DNA from: Bin76 sp963665765
GTDB taxonomy: Bacteria; Actinomycetota; Acidimicrobiia; Spongiisociales; ZC4RG35
Direction of reading: 5' to 3'
Length of the DNA: 64,000 bases
NCBI GenBank assembly: GCA_963665765.1
Contig: OY762464.1
Span: 806,001 to 870,000, forward strand
Below, in pieces: positions 51,298-60,332 of this stretch (position 1 is its first letter; each line of letters begins with the position of its first letter). Both the position numbers and the translations under genes were made by a program. Under the pieces are notes generated by a model that saw only the letters and a list, made by a program, of their open reading frames with translations, was not told where the DNA came from and did no database searches.

Positions 51298-52748
51298 GAT
51301 TGCTGTATGAGATCATTGATCAGGGTTGCAGACCGATCATACAGAGACTCCATTACCTCCGTAAATGTCGACTCGTCAATTCCATCAACCGCATCTATGT
51401 CCAGCGAGTACCCCATGCATCCGTCCTCGTCACGGGAAAACTGTATGGCGCAAACCTCAAAGTCTGTAACCTCCGGGGATCTTCGGCGATGTTGAGGGAC
51501 CTTTCTTAGTTTGCCTTCTCGAAGCAGGTTGTTGAGTTCACCAAGGAAAAAGTCAGAGTGTGTTGTTAGGAGCATTCGAACTCCATGTGTAGCCATCTCT
51601 GTCAAAAAGGAAGCCAAGGCTACCTGCATGCCCGGGTGGAGATGTACCTCGGGTTCATCTATGGTGATGTGATCAACTCGGGAAACCGGCTTTTTCAGAA
51701 CCAACAGCATCGGAGCCAATTCTGAGATCATTGATGAGGATCGTGATAATGGGAATTTGCCCTCCGGCGTGACAGCTAGAACCATGTCAACCGCAGTTGC
51801 TTCCGGGTTCATCTCAACGGTTATGCCTAGCTGTTCCTCGAATGCTTTAACTGGTGCTGGCGATTTCCTACTACGTTTGTGATACCTACCGCGTTTGTGA
51901 TACCTACCGCTCTCTAGAATGAGGGAAAGAAAGTCGGCGGATGTCCCGGGGAGGGATGGTATTTCGATGGGCCGAATACCCGCTACGGCGGACTGACGGA
52001 TCACAGTGCCCGCTAATACCTCATAGCTCTGCATAATGCCTGTCCGGCCAGCAGGGAGATGTACGGCATTGCGAGGCCAGTCACCATACAAGTCCCACGC
52101 CCATCTGCGATACCATGCCCACGAATAAGGAGGGCTTCTCTCTAGGGACCAAGCCCAATCAGAACGTGTACGGGAACTATCAGCTTCTTGCTGAATTCTC
52201 TCTAGTAATGAGCTCAACCACAACTTTGGATCGGGAGGATCAACTGAGATGTCATCTGAATCGAACCGTATCTCCACAGACCAATCCGGATCAGTATTCC
52301 TTATACGAACATAACTGTCAACAACAGGACCCTCTGGTGTCTGGCGCTGGAGATCGGACGCCTCCACGCCAAATGCGTATTCGATACCATCCCGAACATC
52401 GCTCCCAAACGCCTTTAGGCAGGCTGTTGTAAACTTGGTGGCCCACTCCGTGAGATATCCAGCGGGTTGTAAAAGAGGTTCCTCAATCGGAAGAGTAAGG
52501 GCTTGGGACTCTGTAATTTGGCTATTGATCCACTTCAACACTTGAGCGGGGACTTCTTCCTTGAAGGGCCGTGAACCCCACGGTGAAGGAGACCACGAAG
52601 TAAGGGAAGCGCGCAAGACTCGATGCAATACGGTCGCAAAAAAGGTCTTGCCGGTGTTGTTTTTACCGATGAACAAAGTTAGATCGGCGACCTCGGCCTT
52701 AGCTGACCGTAGGGGACCTAGATTTGATACTTCAACAAGTGTGGCCAT
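51294..52748 (-). CDS. OLD/SMC-like AAA ATPase
   Basis: 484 residues. Walker A GKNNTGKT (28-35) at the very N-terminus, then a long insert, a signature-like SRSSSMISELAPMLLVL, Walker B ITIDEPEVHLHP and an H-loop LTTHSD. This is the AAA_15/AAA_21 arrangement of defence ATPases. The TOPRIM nuclease domain of true OLD proteins is missing, which agrees with a nuclease being supplied by the coupled downstream gene. AGGA precedes ATG. The insert contains a six-residue in-frame duplication. Confidence 0.75.
   Translation of the reverse strand: MATLVEVSNLGPLRSAKAEVADLTLFIGKNNTGKTFFATVLHRVLRASLTSWSPSPWGSRPFKEEVPAQVLKWINSQITESQALTLPIEEPLLQPAGYLTEWATKFTTACLKAFGSDVRDGIEYAFGVEASDLQRQTPEGPVVDSYVRIRNTDPDWSVEIRFDSDDISVDPPDPKLWLSSLLERIQQEADSSRTRSDWAWSLERSPPYSWAWYRRWAWDLYGDWPRNAVHLPAGRTGIMQSYEVLAGTVIRQSAVAGIRPIEIPSLPGTSADFLSLILESGRYHKRGRYHKRSRKSPAPVKAFEEQLGITVEMNPEATAVDMVLAVTPEGKFPLSRSSSMISELAPMLLVLKKPVSRVDHITIDEPEVHLHPGMQVALASFLTEMATHGVRMLLTTHSDFFLGELNNLLREGKLRKVPQHRRRSPEVTDFEVCAIQFSRDEDGCMGYSLDIDAVDGIDESTFTEVMESLYDRSATLINDLIQQS
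51874..51909. repeat. exact 18-bp tandem duplication inside the ATPase gene
   Basis: The same 18 bases occur at 51874-51891 and 51892-51909. The frame is kept; the protein gains a second GRYHKR. Likely recent slippage. Confidence 0.8.
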
Positions 52749-52860
52749 GCTTGAGTCCTACGAGACGAGTTGGCTAATAGGGTCCATCCTAGCGGACTCC
52801 CCACCCAACTCTGTAATGGTAGCTGACGACTGGACAACCCCTAGGTATGTGACTCCAAGT

Positions 52861-53266
52861 TCACGCCGGTAGAACACCAGGCATCGCAGGTCTTCGGTGA
52901 TGCCGTTGAGTCTTGGTGTGGGCAGGTTCATGGTCCCGGGCGCCGATCCGGGCGATCAAACAAAGCGTCCACCTGGTCGGTTTTGGTTCCGGTGTGCTGT
53001 TCCCTGGGAGCGCGGGCGACAAGCTGGGACGGTAGTTCCACGGTTTCAATGCCGGCTTCCAACAGTGCCAGGGCCACCGGGCGGCCATAGTTGTCTGATC
53101 CTTCGATGGGCTACCCGGTCGGTGTTGGTGCGCTCTGCCCAGCAAACCAACCCGCTGTGGCCTTTGGGGGTGTTAGCAAAGCTGCGGGACCGCACTAGAC
53201 GTCCTTTCTGGTTGGCCAGGGCAGAGACCAAGTATCCTTGTGGGAGTCGATCCCGATGACGATCAC
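52861..53266 (-). pseudogene. decayed IS110-family transposase fragment
   Basis: Reading leftward from GTG 53266, VIVIGIDSHKDTW is the start of an IS110 DEDD transposase. The frame then shifts to NQKGRLVRSRSFANTPKGHS, and another frame gives NYGRPVALALLEAGIETVEL and TKTDQVDALF. At least two frameshifts and loss of the C-terminal two thirds make it a pseudogene. Only the N-terminal domain remains. Confidence 0.65.
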
Positions 53267-53492
53267 CGGGCGATCTTCCTTTTTTGGTTGATGGGTTTTG
53301 GGGTAAGGGGTTCGGCGGTGCGCAAGCATGCGTTGAGCCCACAACAAGGGTCTGTTCACGCTCCTTCCATGTGCATTGAACGGGATGGCTCACAGCATGA
53401 GGGTGTCGAAATACACCGAACATGCGCATCCACCGGTAGTCTGGCTTATGCGCGGAAGGGCCTAGGGAACTCAGGCTACGTTAGGGGATTAC
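53267..53492. other. gap without a gene
   Basis: Nothing convincing is seen between the transposase relic and the next gene. Confidence 0.3.
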
Positions 53493-54170
53493 ATGGAGAT
53501 CGTATGGATCCTACTAGGTGGGGTCGTCACCCTTTTGCTAACTTGGTTTATGCAAAGGACAGTCACCGTAACTCAAGAATTGGCTGTAGAAGACTTAAGA
53601 GAACATGACGTTTCGATGCCAGAAAGAGGAAAGTCCTCTGAAATAACTGTCATTAACATCCTCGAAACCGGATCGGCGTATTTGATAGAAGGATCAGATT
53701 CCTATGGTGCAAGGCACATTAATGCGTTTTCTCTCCACGCGAAACTCTTGATCCGACGTGATATGACACGACTCGACAAGCTAACCAGGCGAAATGGGAA
53801 ACGCAGGTTGGCGAACAGGGTCAAAGAAGAGTGGACATTACCGGATCAAGAGGATTTGCTACCAGGTGAGGCAGTGCTGTTTGGCAAGGACATTGGAGAT
53901 AAGGTTACGCTTTGGGTGGTTGATAGATATGGGCCTGCCGCACCTTTGACGGCAATGTATCCACAAAACCTATTGAAAATGGCACAAGACAATGATCTTG
54001 TGATCAGAGACTTTTTTGTTTCTAGGACGGAACAAGCTTTGATCGCTGTTGCAATAGACCAGAAGACAAAGAGGCTGAATCTATTGGTAAGCAGAAGAAG
54101 TCTTGATGCAACAGCAGGCGGTTTGCCTGAAACTAAACTTACAATCAAGGGTCGCCTGGGAACATTCTAA
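53493..54170 (+). CDS. hypothetical single-pass membrane protein
   Basis: 225 residues. One hydrophobic helix at residues 3-20 (IVWILLGGVVTLLLTWFM), then a soluble, Lys/Arg-rich domain with beta-strand character (EITVINILETGSAYLIEG). No known family is recognised. Base composition is more AT-rich than the core genome, like the defence genes around it. It stands alone between two insertion-sequence relics, suggesting island cargo. Confidence 0.5.
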   Translation: MEIVWILLGGVVTLLLTWFMQRTVTVTQELAVEDLREHDVSMPERGKSSEITVINILETGSAYLIEGSDSYGARHINAFSLHAKLLIRRDMTRLDKLTRRNGKRRLANRVKEEWTLPDQEDLLPGEAVLFGKDIGDKVTLWVVDRYGPAAPLTAMYPQNLLKMAQDNDLVIRDFFVSRTEQALIAVAIDQKTKRLNLLVSRRSLDATAGGLPETKLTIKGRLGTF

Positions 54171-54279
54171 GTAATACTTCGAAGGCAGCTATCTTGGCGG
54201 CGTCAAGACGAGCTTTTTCCTTGGGGCTGAGGGGATCTAGGAGGCTGCTGAGTATTGATGGTCCCCCGGTTTTGTGGAG

Positions 54280-55092
54280 TCAGCTTACTTGGATCAGTGG
54301 TGTGACGGTTTGGTTGTTGTGGTAGTGGTTGGTTTCGTATTCGATCGGGGTGAGCATGTCCAAGGCGGTGTGGCGCCGTTGGCGGTTGTGGAAAACTTCT
54401 AGGTATTCGAAGATAGCGTTGGCGAGTTCGATACGGGTCCTCCAGCGTTGGCGGTCCAACAGTTCGACTTGCATACGGGCCCAGAACGCCTCCATCAGGG
54501 CGTTATCAAAGCAGTCGCCGACGGTCACCGATCGACGGTACGAGTCCGGAATCGTGGGCTCGTTGGGTGAACGCCCAGAAGGGTGCATCTGGGTGCCCTG
54601 GTCCGAGTGTATAACCGTTCCTGAGCGCGGCTGGCGGTTGCTGATTGCCATACCAAGTGCGGAGGTGACCAGTCCCGCGGTCGGAGAGTTGTCGATTGAC
54701 CAGCCCACGACCCGGCGGCTGAACACGTCAAGCACTCCACGGCACAGTACACCCTGCCTTCCCGGGTGGGATGTTCGGTTATATCGGTCACCCACAACTG
54801 GTCCGGTTCGGAACGGGCCAAGGTTGCGGTCGACCAAGTCGACAGGGGTGTCCACGGGACGGGGGCGCCGCCTGGGCCGGCGGCTTCCACTAAGACCAGC
54901 TATGCCGGCTCGGCGCATCAGCATCGCTACCGCGTTGTGCCCGACGGTGATCCCATGACCCAATGCGAGTTCGGCATGTACCCGCCGTGCTCCATAGATA
55001 CCCCGTGACCCATGATGGATCTGACAGATGATGTCGGTGAGCCACGCGTGGCGAATTAGACCGGGCCGACGGAGGACGGGACCTCCACACAA
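54280..55092 (-). pseudogene. IS3 transposase OrfB with frameshifts
   Basis: The integrase region can be read only by changing frame. SRGIYGARRVHAEL is in frame 1; the catalytic DQLWVTDITEHPTREGRVYC lies in another; VLDVFSRRVVGWSI and HSDQGTQ return to the first. AFTQRAHDSGLVPSIG needs a third frame before TVGDCFDNALMEAFWARMQ. At least four shifts indicate a dead gene. Confidence 0.7.
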
Positions 55093-55489
55093 AGAATCCC
55101 GACTCCGACCACACCCAGCACGCCACCTGGGTGGAGAGCCCCTCGGTTCTCATGGTCTGGATCGCTTCGTAGCGTCTTTTGCGGTGCACCACCTTGCCTT
55201 TGAGCAGCTCGATAGCTCGCTTCGTTACGGTTAGTTCGGTTTCCAGTTCTCTGATCCGGCGGCGAGCAGCCCGCAGTTCTGTTTGCTCTGCTGAAGTAGA
55301 GCCTGGTTCGACACCACGGTCAATCAAGTCCTGGCGCCGCCAGTTGTAGATGGTCTGGTCTGACACTCCAAGGTCCTTCGACAGAGATGCAACTGACCTG
55401 CCAGATGCAAGCAGATCCAACACCCTGCGACGGAACTCGGGCGGACATTTCGATACGGCATGAAGACCCTCCTTTTCGGGGTCGGTCAC
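55093..55489 (-). CDS. IS3 transposase OrfA
   Basis: N-terminal part of the transposase: PPEFRRRVLDLLASGRSVAS, a helix-turn-helix with LGVSDQTIYNWRRQ, and a leucine-zipper-like ELETELTVTKRAIELLKGK. The same frame continues into the orfB region up to 54890 but loses sense after about RSRPPSARS, where OrfB-like sequence (IRHAWLTDIICQI) appears in another frame. Real OrfA is probably about 100-130 residues. Confidence 0.65.
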
Positions 55490-55528
55490 GCCATCAATTC
55501 AAATAACCCGACCCCACAAAAGCGGGGG

Positions 55529-55564
55529 CACACCTAACCCCTCCGAAAAACCCGGTGCGATTCA
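55529..55564. repeat. palindromic repeat, copy 2
   Basis: Direct near-copy of 50579-50615, with about three substitutions and one inserted base. Its left arm coincides with the right end of the IS3 element, so the insertion may have replaced part of it. Confidence 0.55.
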
Positions 55565-55997
55565 CTACAACAAGGACGGAACCCTCAAAAGACACCTCAG
55601 AAAGCCCGACAACACCGGACCCTTCGTAGGCCCCATCGACGACGAACACTGCTGCCAAGGCACCGTGACCATCCCGGTCGACAAACTAGACACCTACCAA
55701 AGAATCCCATGGGGCACCCCCGTCTGGTTGGCCAGATACGTACGCCGCAACCAGATAGAAAACGTCAACGGCATGATCAAAGACCGACACGGACTGCAAG
55801 ACGGCTGGTGCCGAGTCCTCAACCAAACCGGCAACACCCTCGGCCTGCTATTCCTCGCCATAGCTCACAACCTCAGGGAACGCAAACGCTACGAACATCG
55901 CCAACAACAAACAACGGCCCGCCAACAGCCGGTCGACACGGAAACACCACCCGACCGAACGGAAACCGCAGCACCTACAGTCCGGGGGCCGCCCTAA
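55560..55997 (+). pseudogene. transposase C-terminal fragment
   Basis: A frame open from the repeat onward, without a natural start, reading VGPIDDEHCCQGTVTIPVDK, RRNQIENVNGMIKDRHGLQD and LGLLFLAIAHNLRERKRY. This is the C-terminal end of a transposase of the kind common in actinobacteria (Glu in the N-Q-I-E-N helix). The N-terminal part is absent on the left, where the IS3 element and repeat lie. A GTG at 55665 could start a 110-residue product but is unlikely to be functional. Confidence 0.6.
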
Positions 55998-56210
55998 CCC
56001 CCACCCTCTCCCCACCTTTCACTCCCACCTGATTACCCGCGTCCAAAGCGGCAAAACCTGACCCCTAACCGCTCCACAGTCCCCAGCGGATAGGCCAAAA
56101 CGCCCTCTCGGAGCGGTCAGAAAACCCCCAAACCGCGAAAACCGGACAAAACCGGCCCGCCAGCTTCTAAATCGCCAACGAATTCAGAATCAATTGCAAG
56201 ACTCTTGCGG
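55998..56210. other. gap between transposase relic and tRNA
   Basis: No gene seen. The stretch is C- and A-rich with repeated AAAACC-type runs. No copy of the tRNA 3' end is found in it. Confidence 0.35.
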
Positions 56211-56283
56211 TGGGGCCGGTGGGAATCGAACCCACGACCTCCGGGTTAAAAGCCCGTTGCTCTGCCAATTGAGCTACGGCCCC
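56211..56283 (-). tRNA. tRNA-Lys (anticodon TTT)
   Basis: A 73-nt cloverleaf. The acceptor arm GGGGCCG pairs with CGGCCCC; the D-arm is GCTCAATTGGCAGAGC; the anticodon loop CTTTTAA lies within ACGGG/CCCGG; the T-arm is GTGGG-TTCGATT-CCCAC. The discriminator is A and CCA is not fully encoded (ACCG follows). Its 3' end faces the accessory island, the orientation usual for tRNA-targeted integration. Confidence 0.93.
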
Positions 56284-56445
56284 GCCCCACAGGATACGGC
56301 ATTCCGCTCGCCTTTGCCATTCGAAATTGGCAGTCAAAGCGCCACTCGCACCCGAGAATGGAGCATCACGCCCGGGAACGTCTCTTTCCCGCATCACCAA
56401 CCTGCCGAACCTCCTGACCGAAGACCGGGTAAGGTGTCTGTACTG

Positions 56446-57138
56446 ATGAATGAACTTGATAGACCCCTTCCGGAGTCCGGTGACTGGAGAGAGGTGCTCG
56501 GTGCCGAGGACGCTGCCAACCTATCGGTATATTCCCGGTCGCGGAAGCCGTTTGAAGGAGTGTCACCCACGCTCTTGGTGGTGGATGTCACCGAGGCGTT
56601 CGTGGGTCCCAACTTGCCGGTCACCGAAGCTCAGCAAACGTGGCGTCAGGCGTGCGGAGACCGGGCTTGGGCCGCTATCCCGGCCATCCGAGGGCTGTTG
56701 GAGGCGTTCCGCTCCGCCCGTCGCCCGGTGATATTCACCACCCCGGATGGGGGGCAACGCTGGACGGGCCCTGTTACCCGAGGAACCACCACAGTTGATG
56801 TTCCCGAAAGCCGCGAGATCATTCCGGCCGTGGAGCCTCGAGAAAATGAATGGGTGCTGCGCAAGCCCAAGGCCAGCGCCTTTTTCGGCACACCCCTGGT
56901 TTCCTCGCTGATCCACCGCGGATGCGACAGCCTGGTGGTGGCCGGAGGGACCACATCGGGCTGTGTCCGGGCGACAGCCGTGGACGGGTCCTCCTATGGG
57001 TTCGAGATGCTGGTGGCCGAGGACGGGTGTTTCGACCGGGCCATGCTCAATCACCTGGTCAACCTGGCCGACCTCGACGCCAAATACGCCCGGGTCATGC
57101 CCGCCGCCGAGATCCTTGCCACCTTGGGATTCAAATAA
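56446..57138 (+). CDS. isochorismatase-family amidohydrolase
   Basis: 230 residues. The cysteine-hydrolase triad is visible: LLVVDVTEAF (Asp47), RKPKASAFF (Lys142) and VAGGTTSGCVRATAVD (Cys173, after the cis-peptide). The sequence is nearest by eye to N-carbamoylsarcosine amidase-type enzymes, which act on carbamoyl or amide bonds. Substrate cannot be fixed. ATG 56446 was chosen; a GTG 12 bases earlier is possible. No obvious operon partner. Confidence 0.8.
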   Translation: MNELDRPLPESGDWREVLGAEDAANLSVYSRSRKPFEGVSPTLLVVDVTEAFVGPNLPVTEAQQTWRQACGDRAWAAIPAIRGLLEAFRSARRPVIFTTPDGGQRWTGPVTRGTTTVDVPESREIIPAVEPRENEWVLRKPKASAFFGTPLVSSLIHRGCDSLVVAGGTTSGCVRATAVDGSSYGFEMLVAEDGCFDRAMLNHLVNLADLDAKYARVMPAAEILATLGFK

Positions 57139-57250
57139 CGATGACCCGCCGACCCGATTCCGGACACGGGAATGGGACCTGCTCGTAAGGAAACTCCACC
57201 AGGCGTAGGGCGCCTTTCCACGATTCCAGACAGGCGTTGCAAGGCTCGCA

Positions 57251-58225
57251 GTGCATACCAAATATTCCCCTAAGGGCCGGTGCCGGGAGGCGGTGCGTCA
57301 GGTGGGTAGTTCCCTACCATTTCTTGTCAAGTTGCGCCGTCACCTACGACCCGATCATCTCCTGATTGACGTTCGCTCCGTTGAGCGTGTCCTCAGCTCT
57401 CGGGCGGTGGCGGTCAACCGCAGAATAGAAATCCCGGTTCTGGTTGTTGCCTTGGCAGTGTTTCCGATGCTGGCCCTGGAAATGGCGGTGGCCGAAGGCC
57501 GGCTCACCGTCATGGCCCTCATCCTCGAGTGGCTCATATGGGGCGCTCTCTCCCTCGAGCTCACCCTAATCATGATTCTCACCGATCGACGGTTCGCCTA
57601 CTTACGCAAAGCCTGGTTGTACATGCTGGTGGTCGTTGTTGCCTTTCCGCCTCTCTCCGACTTGATGGGCGGAGGCTTGCTTGCGGGAACGTTCCGGCCG
57701 ATTCGGGTCGTGGTGCTGATAGCCCTTTTCATCCACAGCTCTATAACCCTCTCCACCGTCTTGAAGCACATCCTGTTCGAGATGCTGGCCATTGCCCGCC
57801 ATCCCTGGCTGTTCGCCGCCCGGCCTCTGTTGAATTGGCACGGACTGGGACTGGTCAGCATTGCTTTTGTCCTGTTAACCACCCTGGCGGGCACGCTGCA
57901 TGCGACGTTTGAGGGCCATGCTGTTCTGGATGGCCTGTGGTGGGCGCTGGTAACCCTTACCACCGTGGGCTACGGTGACATTGCTCCGGTCACCCTGGGA
58001 GGTCGCATAACCGCCTCCATGCTCATGTTGGCCGGTGTGGGCGTATTGGCGGCGGTGACCGCCAGCATCGCCGCCCGCTACGTGGAAGGGGACCACAGAA
58101 AAGAACTACACAAAGAAGTGACCTCACTCCATGAACGTTTGGATCGGATCGAAAGCCTGCTCACCCAGGATTCCCGCCGCTCGAACAACGATCCGCCCCA
58201 GCCGAAAGCCCGCGACATCCCCTAA
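57251..58225 (+). CDS. potassium-channel-like membrane protein
   Basis: 324 residues from GTG. Helices lie at about 62-82, 88-110, 122-138, 150-170 and 200-215, followed by a pore loop with the K+ selectivity filter TTVGYGD (237-243) and the inner helix (254-276). The C-terminus forms a short coiled coil (HKEVTSLHERLDRIESLL), perhaps for tetramerisation. The segment after helix 3 is short and only modestly basic, so voltage sensing is uncertain. Converges on the phosphotriesterase-like gene with a four-base overlap. Confidence 0.82.
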   Translation: MHTKYSPKGRCREAVRQVGSSLPFLVKLRRHLRPDHLLIDVRSVERVLSSRAVAVNRRIEIPVLVVALAVFPMLALEMAVAEGRLTVMALILEWLIWGALSLELTLIMILTDRRFAYLRKAWLYMLVVVVAFPPLSDLMGGGLLAGTFRPIRVVVLIALFIHSSITLSTVLKHILFEMLAIARHPWLFAARPLLNWHGLGLVSIAFVLLTTLAGTLHATFEGHAVLDGLWWALVTLTTVGYGDIAPVTLGGRITASMLMLAGVGVLAAVTASIAARYVEGDHRKELHKEVTSLHERLDRIESLLTQDSRRSNNDPPQPKARDIP

Positions 58226-59373
58226 CCCTTGGTCAGTACCTCGCGAGGGTTTTCAACGAAAATCCGGTTGATCAACTCTTCTCCGAAGCCTTTGAAGCGC
58301 ATCAGATTGCGGACGGTTTCGGGAAGATGACGCCACCCATGGCCGCCGTAGCGCCGCAGCCAGTGTTTGAGCGCGATGTCGGAAGAGACTAGCACCCGAT
58401 CGGAATAGCCGGCGTCGGCCACCGTCTTCAGCCAGTTCAGACGAATGGCATCGTTGGGCTGATCCACCGGGGTGCGCTGGCGGAACGATCCCTCCCAACC
58501 AAAACAATCGAATGCCAGGTAGACACCGGTCTTGGCCATCTCCAACAGCGGCGCGCTGTCGAACACGTTGGTGCCCGCCGAAGTGTTGAACCGGGTGTCG
58601 CAGTGATCGATGATCGTGCGGCTCAAGTCTCCGCCAGCCTCGTCGACCACCTTGACAATGTCCCAAGGCGACGCCGGATTGAAACCGGGATGGACCGACA
58701 AGGCCACCCCCGTAGCCACCGAGGCCCGGGCGGATGCTCGCAGAACCTTCTCCTCGTTGGGATGCATGGGGTGGTCCATTCCGACCTCCCCGATCATTCC
58801 CGCCTTCACTCCCCCGGCCACCCCCACTTCGATATCCCTGACCATCAATTCCACCAACTGCGCCTCCGACAGGTCGTCCATATCAGCGGGGTGATAGTCG
58901 GCCAGATACCAGGAGGTGGACATGACGATATGGACCCCGGTCGCCCGGGAGATCTCCACCAGACCCAAAGGGTCGCGGCCCATCCCTCGGGTGGTCTGGT
59001 CGACAATGGTGGAACCGCCCACCCGCCGGAACTGATCCAGTTCATAGATGGCGTCGTCCAGGGAGTCGAGTTTCTGATCCCCGTAGTAGACCCAGTGCTT
59101 CTGGCGATCGTTGAGGTTTTCCAAAGTGACCGGTTCTCCCCACTTCGCCGCCCAGGTGGCGGCCGTCCCGGGACCCTCCTGTCCAGGTTCCCAGCCTGCC
59201 TCGGGTCGGCGCATGATGGGCACATACTTTTTGGCGCCGGTCTTATACTGCTCGACTCCGGTGATCCCCTTGGTGAGATCCAGCAGCACATGCTCGTGGA
59301 TCAAAGAGAGGCCCGCCTCCTCCGGCGCGATCGGGCCGAGAACGGTTTGGATATAGCCTCGCCCGGAACCCAT
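58222..59373 (-). CDS. phosphotriesterase-related amidohydrolase
   Basis: 383 residues from an ATG one base into the cyclase stop. Metal ligands: IHEHVLLD (His-x-His), GEVGMDH with Glu where classic phosphotriesterase has the carboxylated Lys, SVHPGF (His), IDHCDTRF (His) and SSDIALKHW (Asp). Glu at this place is known in the E. coli homologue PHP. Family members hydrolyse lactones and amides; real organophosphate activity is rare. Last gene of a nitroreductase-cyclase-hydrolase operon. Confidence 0.8.
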   Translation of the reverse strand: MGSGRGYIQTVLGPIAPEEAGLSLIHEHVLLDLTKGITGVEQYKTGAKKYVPIMRRPEAGWEPGQEGPGTAATWAAKWGEPVTLENLNDRQKHWVYYGDQKLDSLDDAIYELDQFRRVGGSTIVDQTTRGMGRDPLGLVEISRATGVHIVMSTSWYLADYHPADMDDLSEAQLVELMVRDIEVGVAGGVKAGMIGEVGMDHPMHPNEEKVLRASARASVATGVALSVHPGFNPASPWDIVKVVDEAGGDLSRTIIDHCDTRFNTSAGTNVFDSAPLLEMAKTGVYLAFDCFGWEGSFRQRTPVDQPNDAIRLNWLKTVADAGYSDRVLVSSDIALKHWLRRYGGHGWRHLPETVRNLMRFKGFGEELINRIFVENPREVLTKG

Positions 59374-60317
59374 CAGAGCACCGCCACCGGAGTGACCAGC
59401 GACCCCGTGCCTTTGGGCAGGTTGAGGGGCCCGACCGTAAGCAGGAAAGTGTTCCGCCCGGCGCGGGCACACTCGACGCCCAACTCCTCCAGATCCATGT
59501 TGTGAAGGAGCGGCATCCCGTAGAACACCTCCGCCAGGACATGAACCGGGCTGCGACAGTAGGCCTCATGGCGATGCGGAAAGGTATCCGCCGGCGAGTC
59601 GGTGGCCACCAGGCTCGCATCCCGGGAGGCCAACACCTCGATGCAGTCGGTGTCCATCCCCGCCCAGGTTCCGTGATGCCAAGTCCCGTGCTCGCTCAGT
59701 CCACCGGCTGCCTTTCCCACCCTGATGGTCCCGCCGATCCGTATCACCACCGCGTCGCCCGGCTCGATCATCTCCAAGGCATACTCCAAATCTTCGGGCA
59801 TCACCGAATCACCCGGTTCCAGCGCCTCGATGCCCCGCCGGCGAGCAACATCGATGAACACCGCCCGAGTGGCAACGGCCGCCATCGGCGTGATATCCAT
59901 CTCCCGGTTCTTCACCCCCTCGGACATGGTCACCACATCAGGAAAGTAGTGACCATTGAACGTGCGGCCCCGGTATCCCATGTGAGCCAAAGCATCGATG
60001 TGAGTGTGGGTCATCCCGTGCACCCGAGTCGACAACCGGTCGGCAGCAGACTGGGTGAGGTCCCCTTCCTCATATCCCCCCTCATCGGCCTTGATGATCT
60101 CGTGCACCACAAACGGGTCGACATACCGCTGGTGGGTCTCCTTGAGATCGAGAGGCCGGGCGAGAGGGTAGATCTTTCCGCTCCTAACGGCGGCCGTGCC
60201 CCGCAGGGTGGTCTCGGGAGTCAGCAGGTTTACCGTTCCCAGATCGTTGGGCCAGCGGCCCCAGTTGCCCGAATGCCCGGGCCACCGATCGGCCGGCCAT
60301 TCCTTCATTGCATCCAT
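59373..60317 (-). CDS. cyclase-family (kynurenine formamidase-like) metal hydrolase
   Basis: 314 residues of the PF04199 cyclase family. The metal-binding motif THTHIDALAHMGY stands for the usual HxGTHxDxPxH; DLGTVNLLTPE and AGMDTDCIEVLA are also typical. Members hydrolyse N-formylkynurenine or other amides and lactones. AGGAGG precedes; ATG 60317 gives 11-base spacing, while GTG 60329 would overlap the binding site. Middle gene of the operon, so its product may be passed to the phosphotriesterase-like enzyme. Confidence 0.8.
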   Translation of the reverse strand: MDAMKEWPADRWPGHSGNWGRWPNDLGTVNLLTPETTLRGTAAVRSGKIYPLARPLDLKETHQRYVDPFVVHEIIKADEGGYEEGDLTQSAADRLSTRVHGMTHTHIDALAHMGYRGRTFNGHYFPDVVTMSEGVKNREMDITPMAAVATRAVFIDVARRRGIEALEPGDSVMPEDLEYALEMIEPGDAVVIRIGGTIRVGKAAGGLSEHGTWHHGTWAGMDTDCIEVLASRDASLVATDSPADTFPHRHEAYCRSPVHVLAEVFYGMPLLHNMDLEELGVECARAGRNTFLLTVGPLNLPKGTGSLVTPVAVL

Positions 60318-60332
60318 TCGGTTGGTCACCTC

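Larger units (their letters stand above)
54259..55532 (-). mobile_element. IS3-family insertion sequence, degenerate
   Basis: About 1.27 kb bounded by imperfect inverted repeats: 54259-54281 and 55510-55532 match at 19 of 23 positions, each ending in TG...CA. It contains an orfA and a frameshifted orfB on the minus strand. The three bases outside each end (TGA and CCT) do not match, so no target duplication is visible. Confidence 0.75.

Noticed and set aside
56211..56283. tRNA-Lys as an attachment site with a matching direct repeat
   Set aside because: I looked for a copy of the tRNA 3' end around 47.4-48 kb and in the gap next to it and saw none. Only the orientation supports integration.
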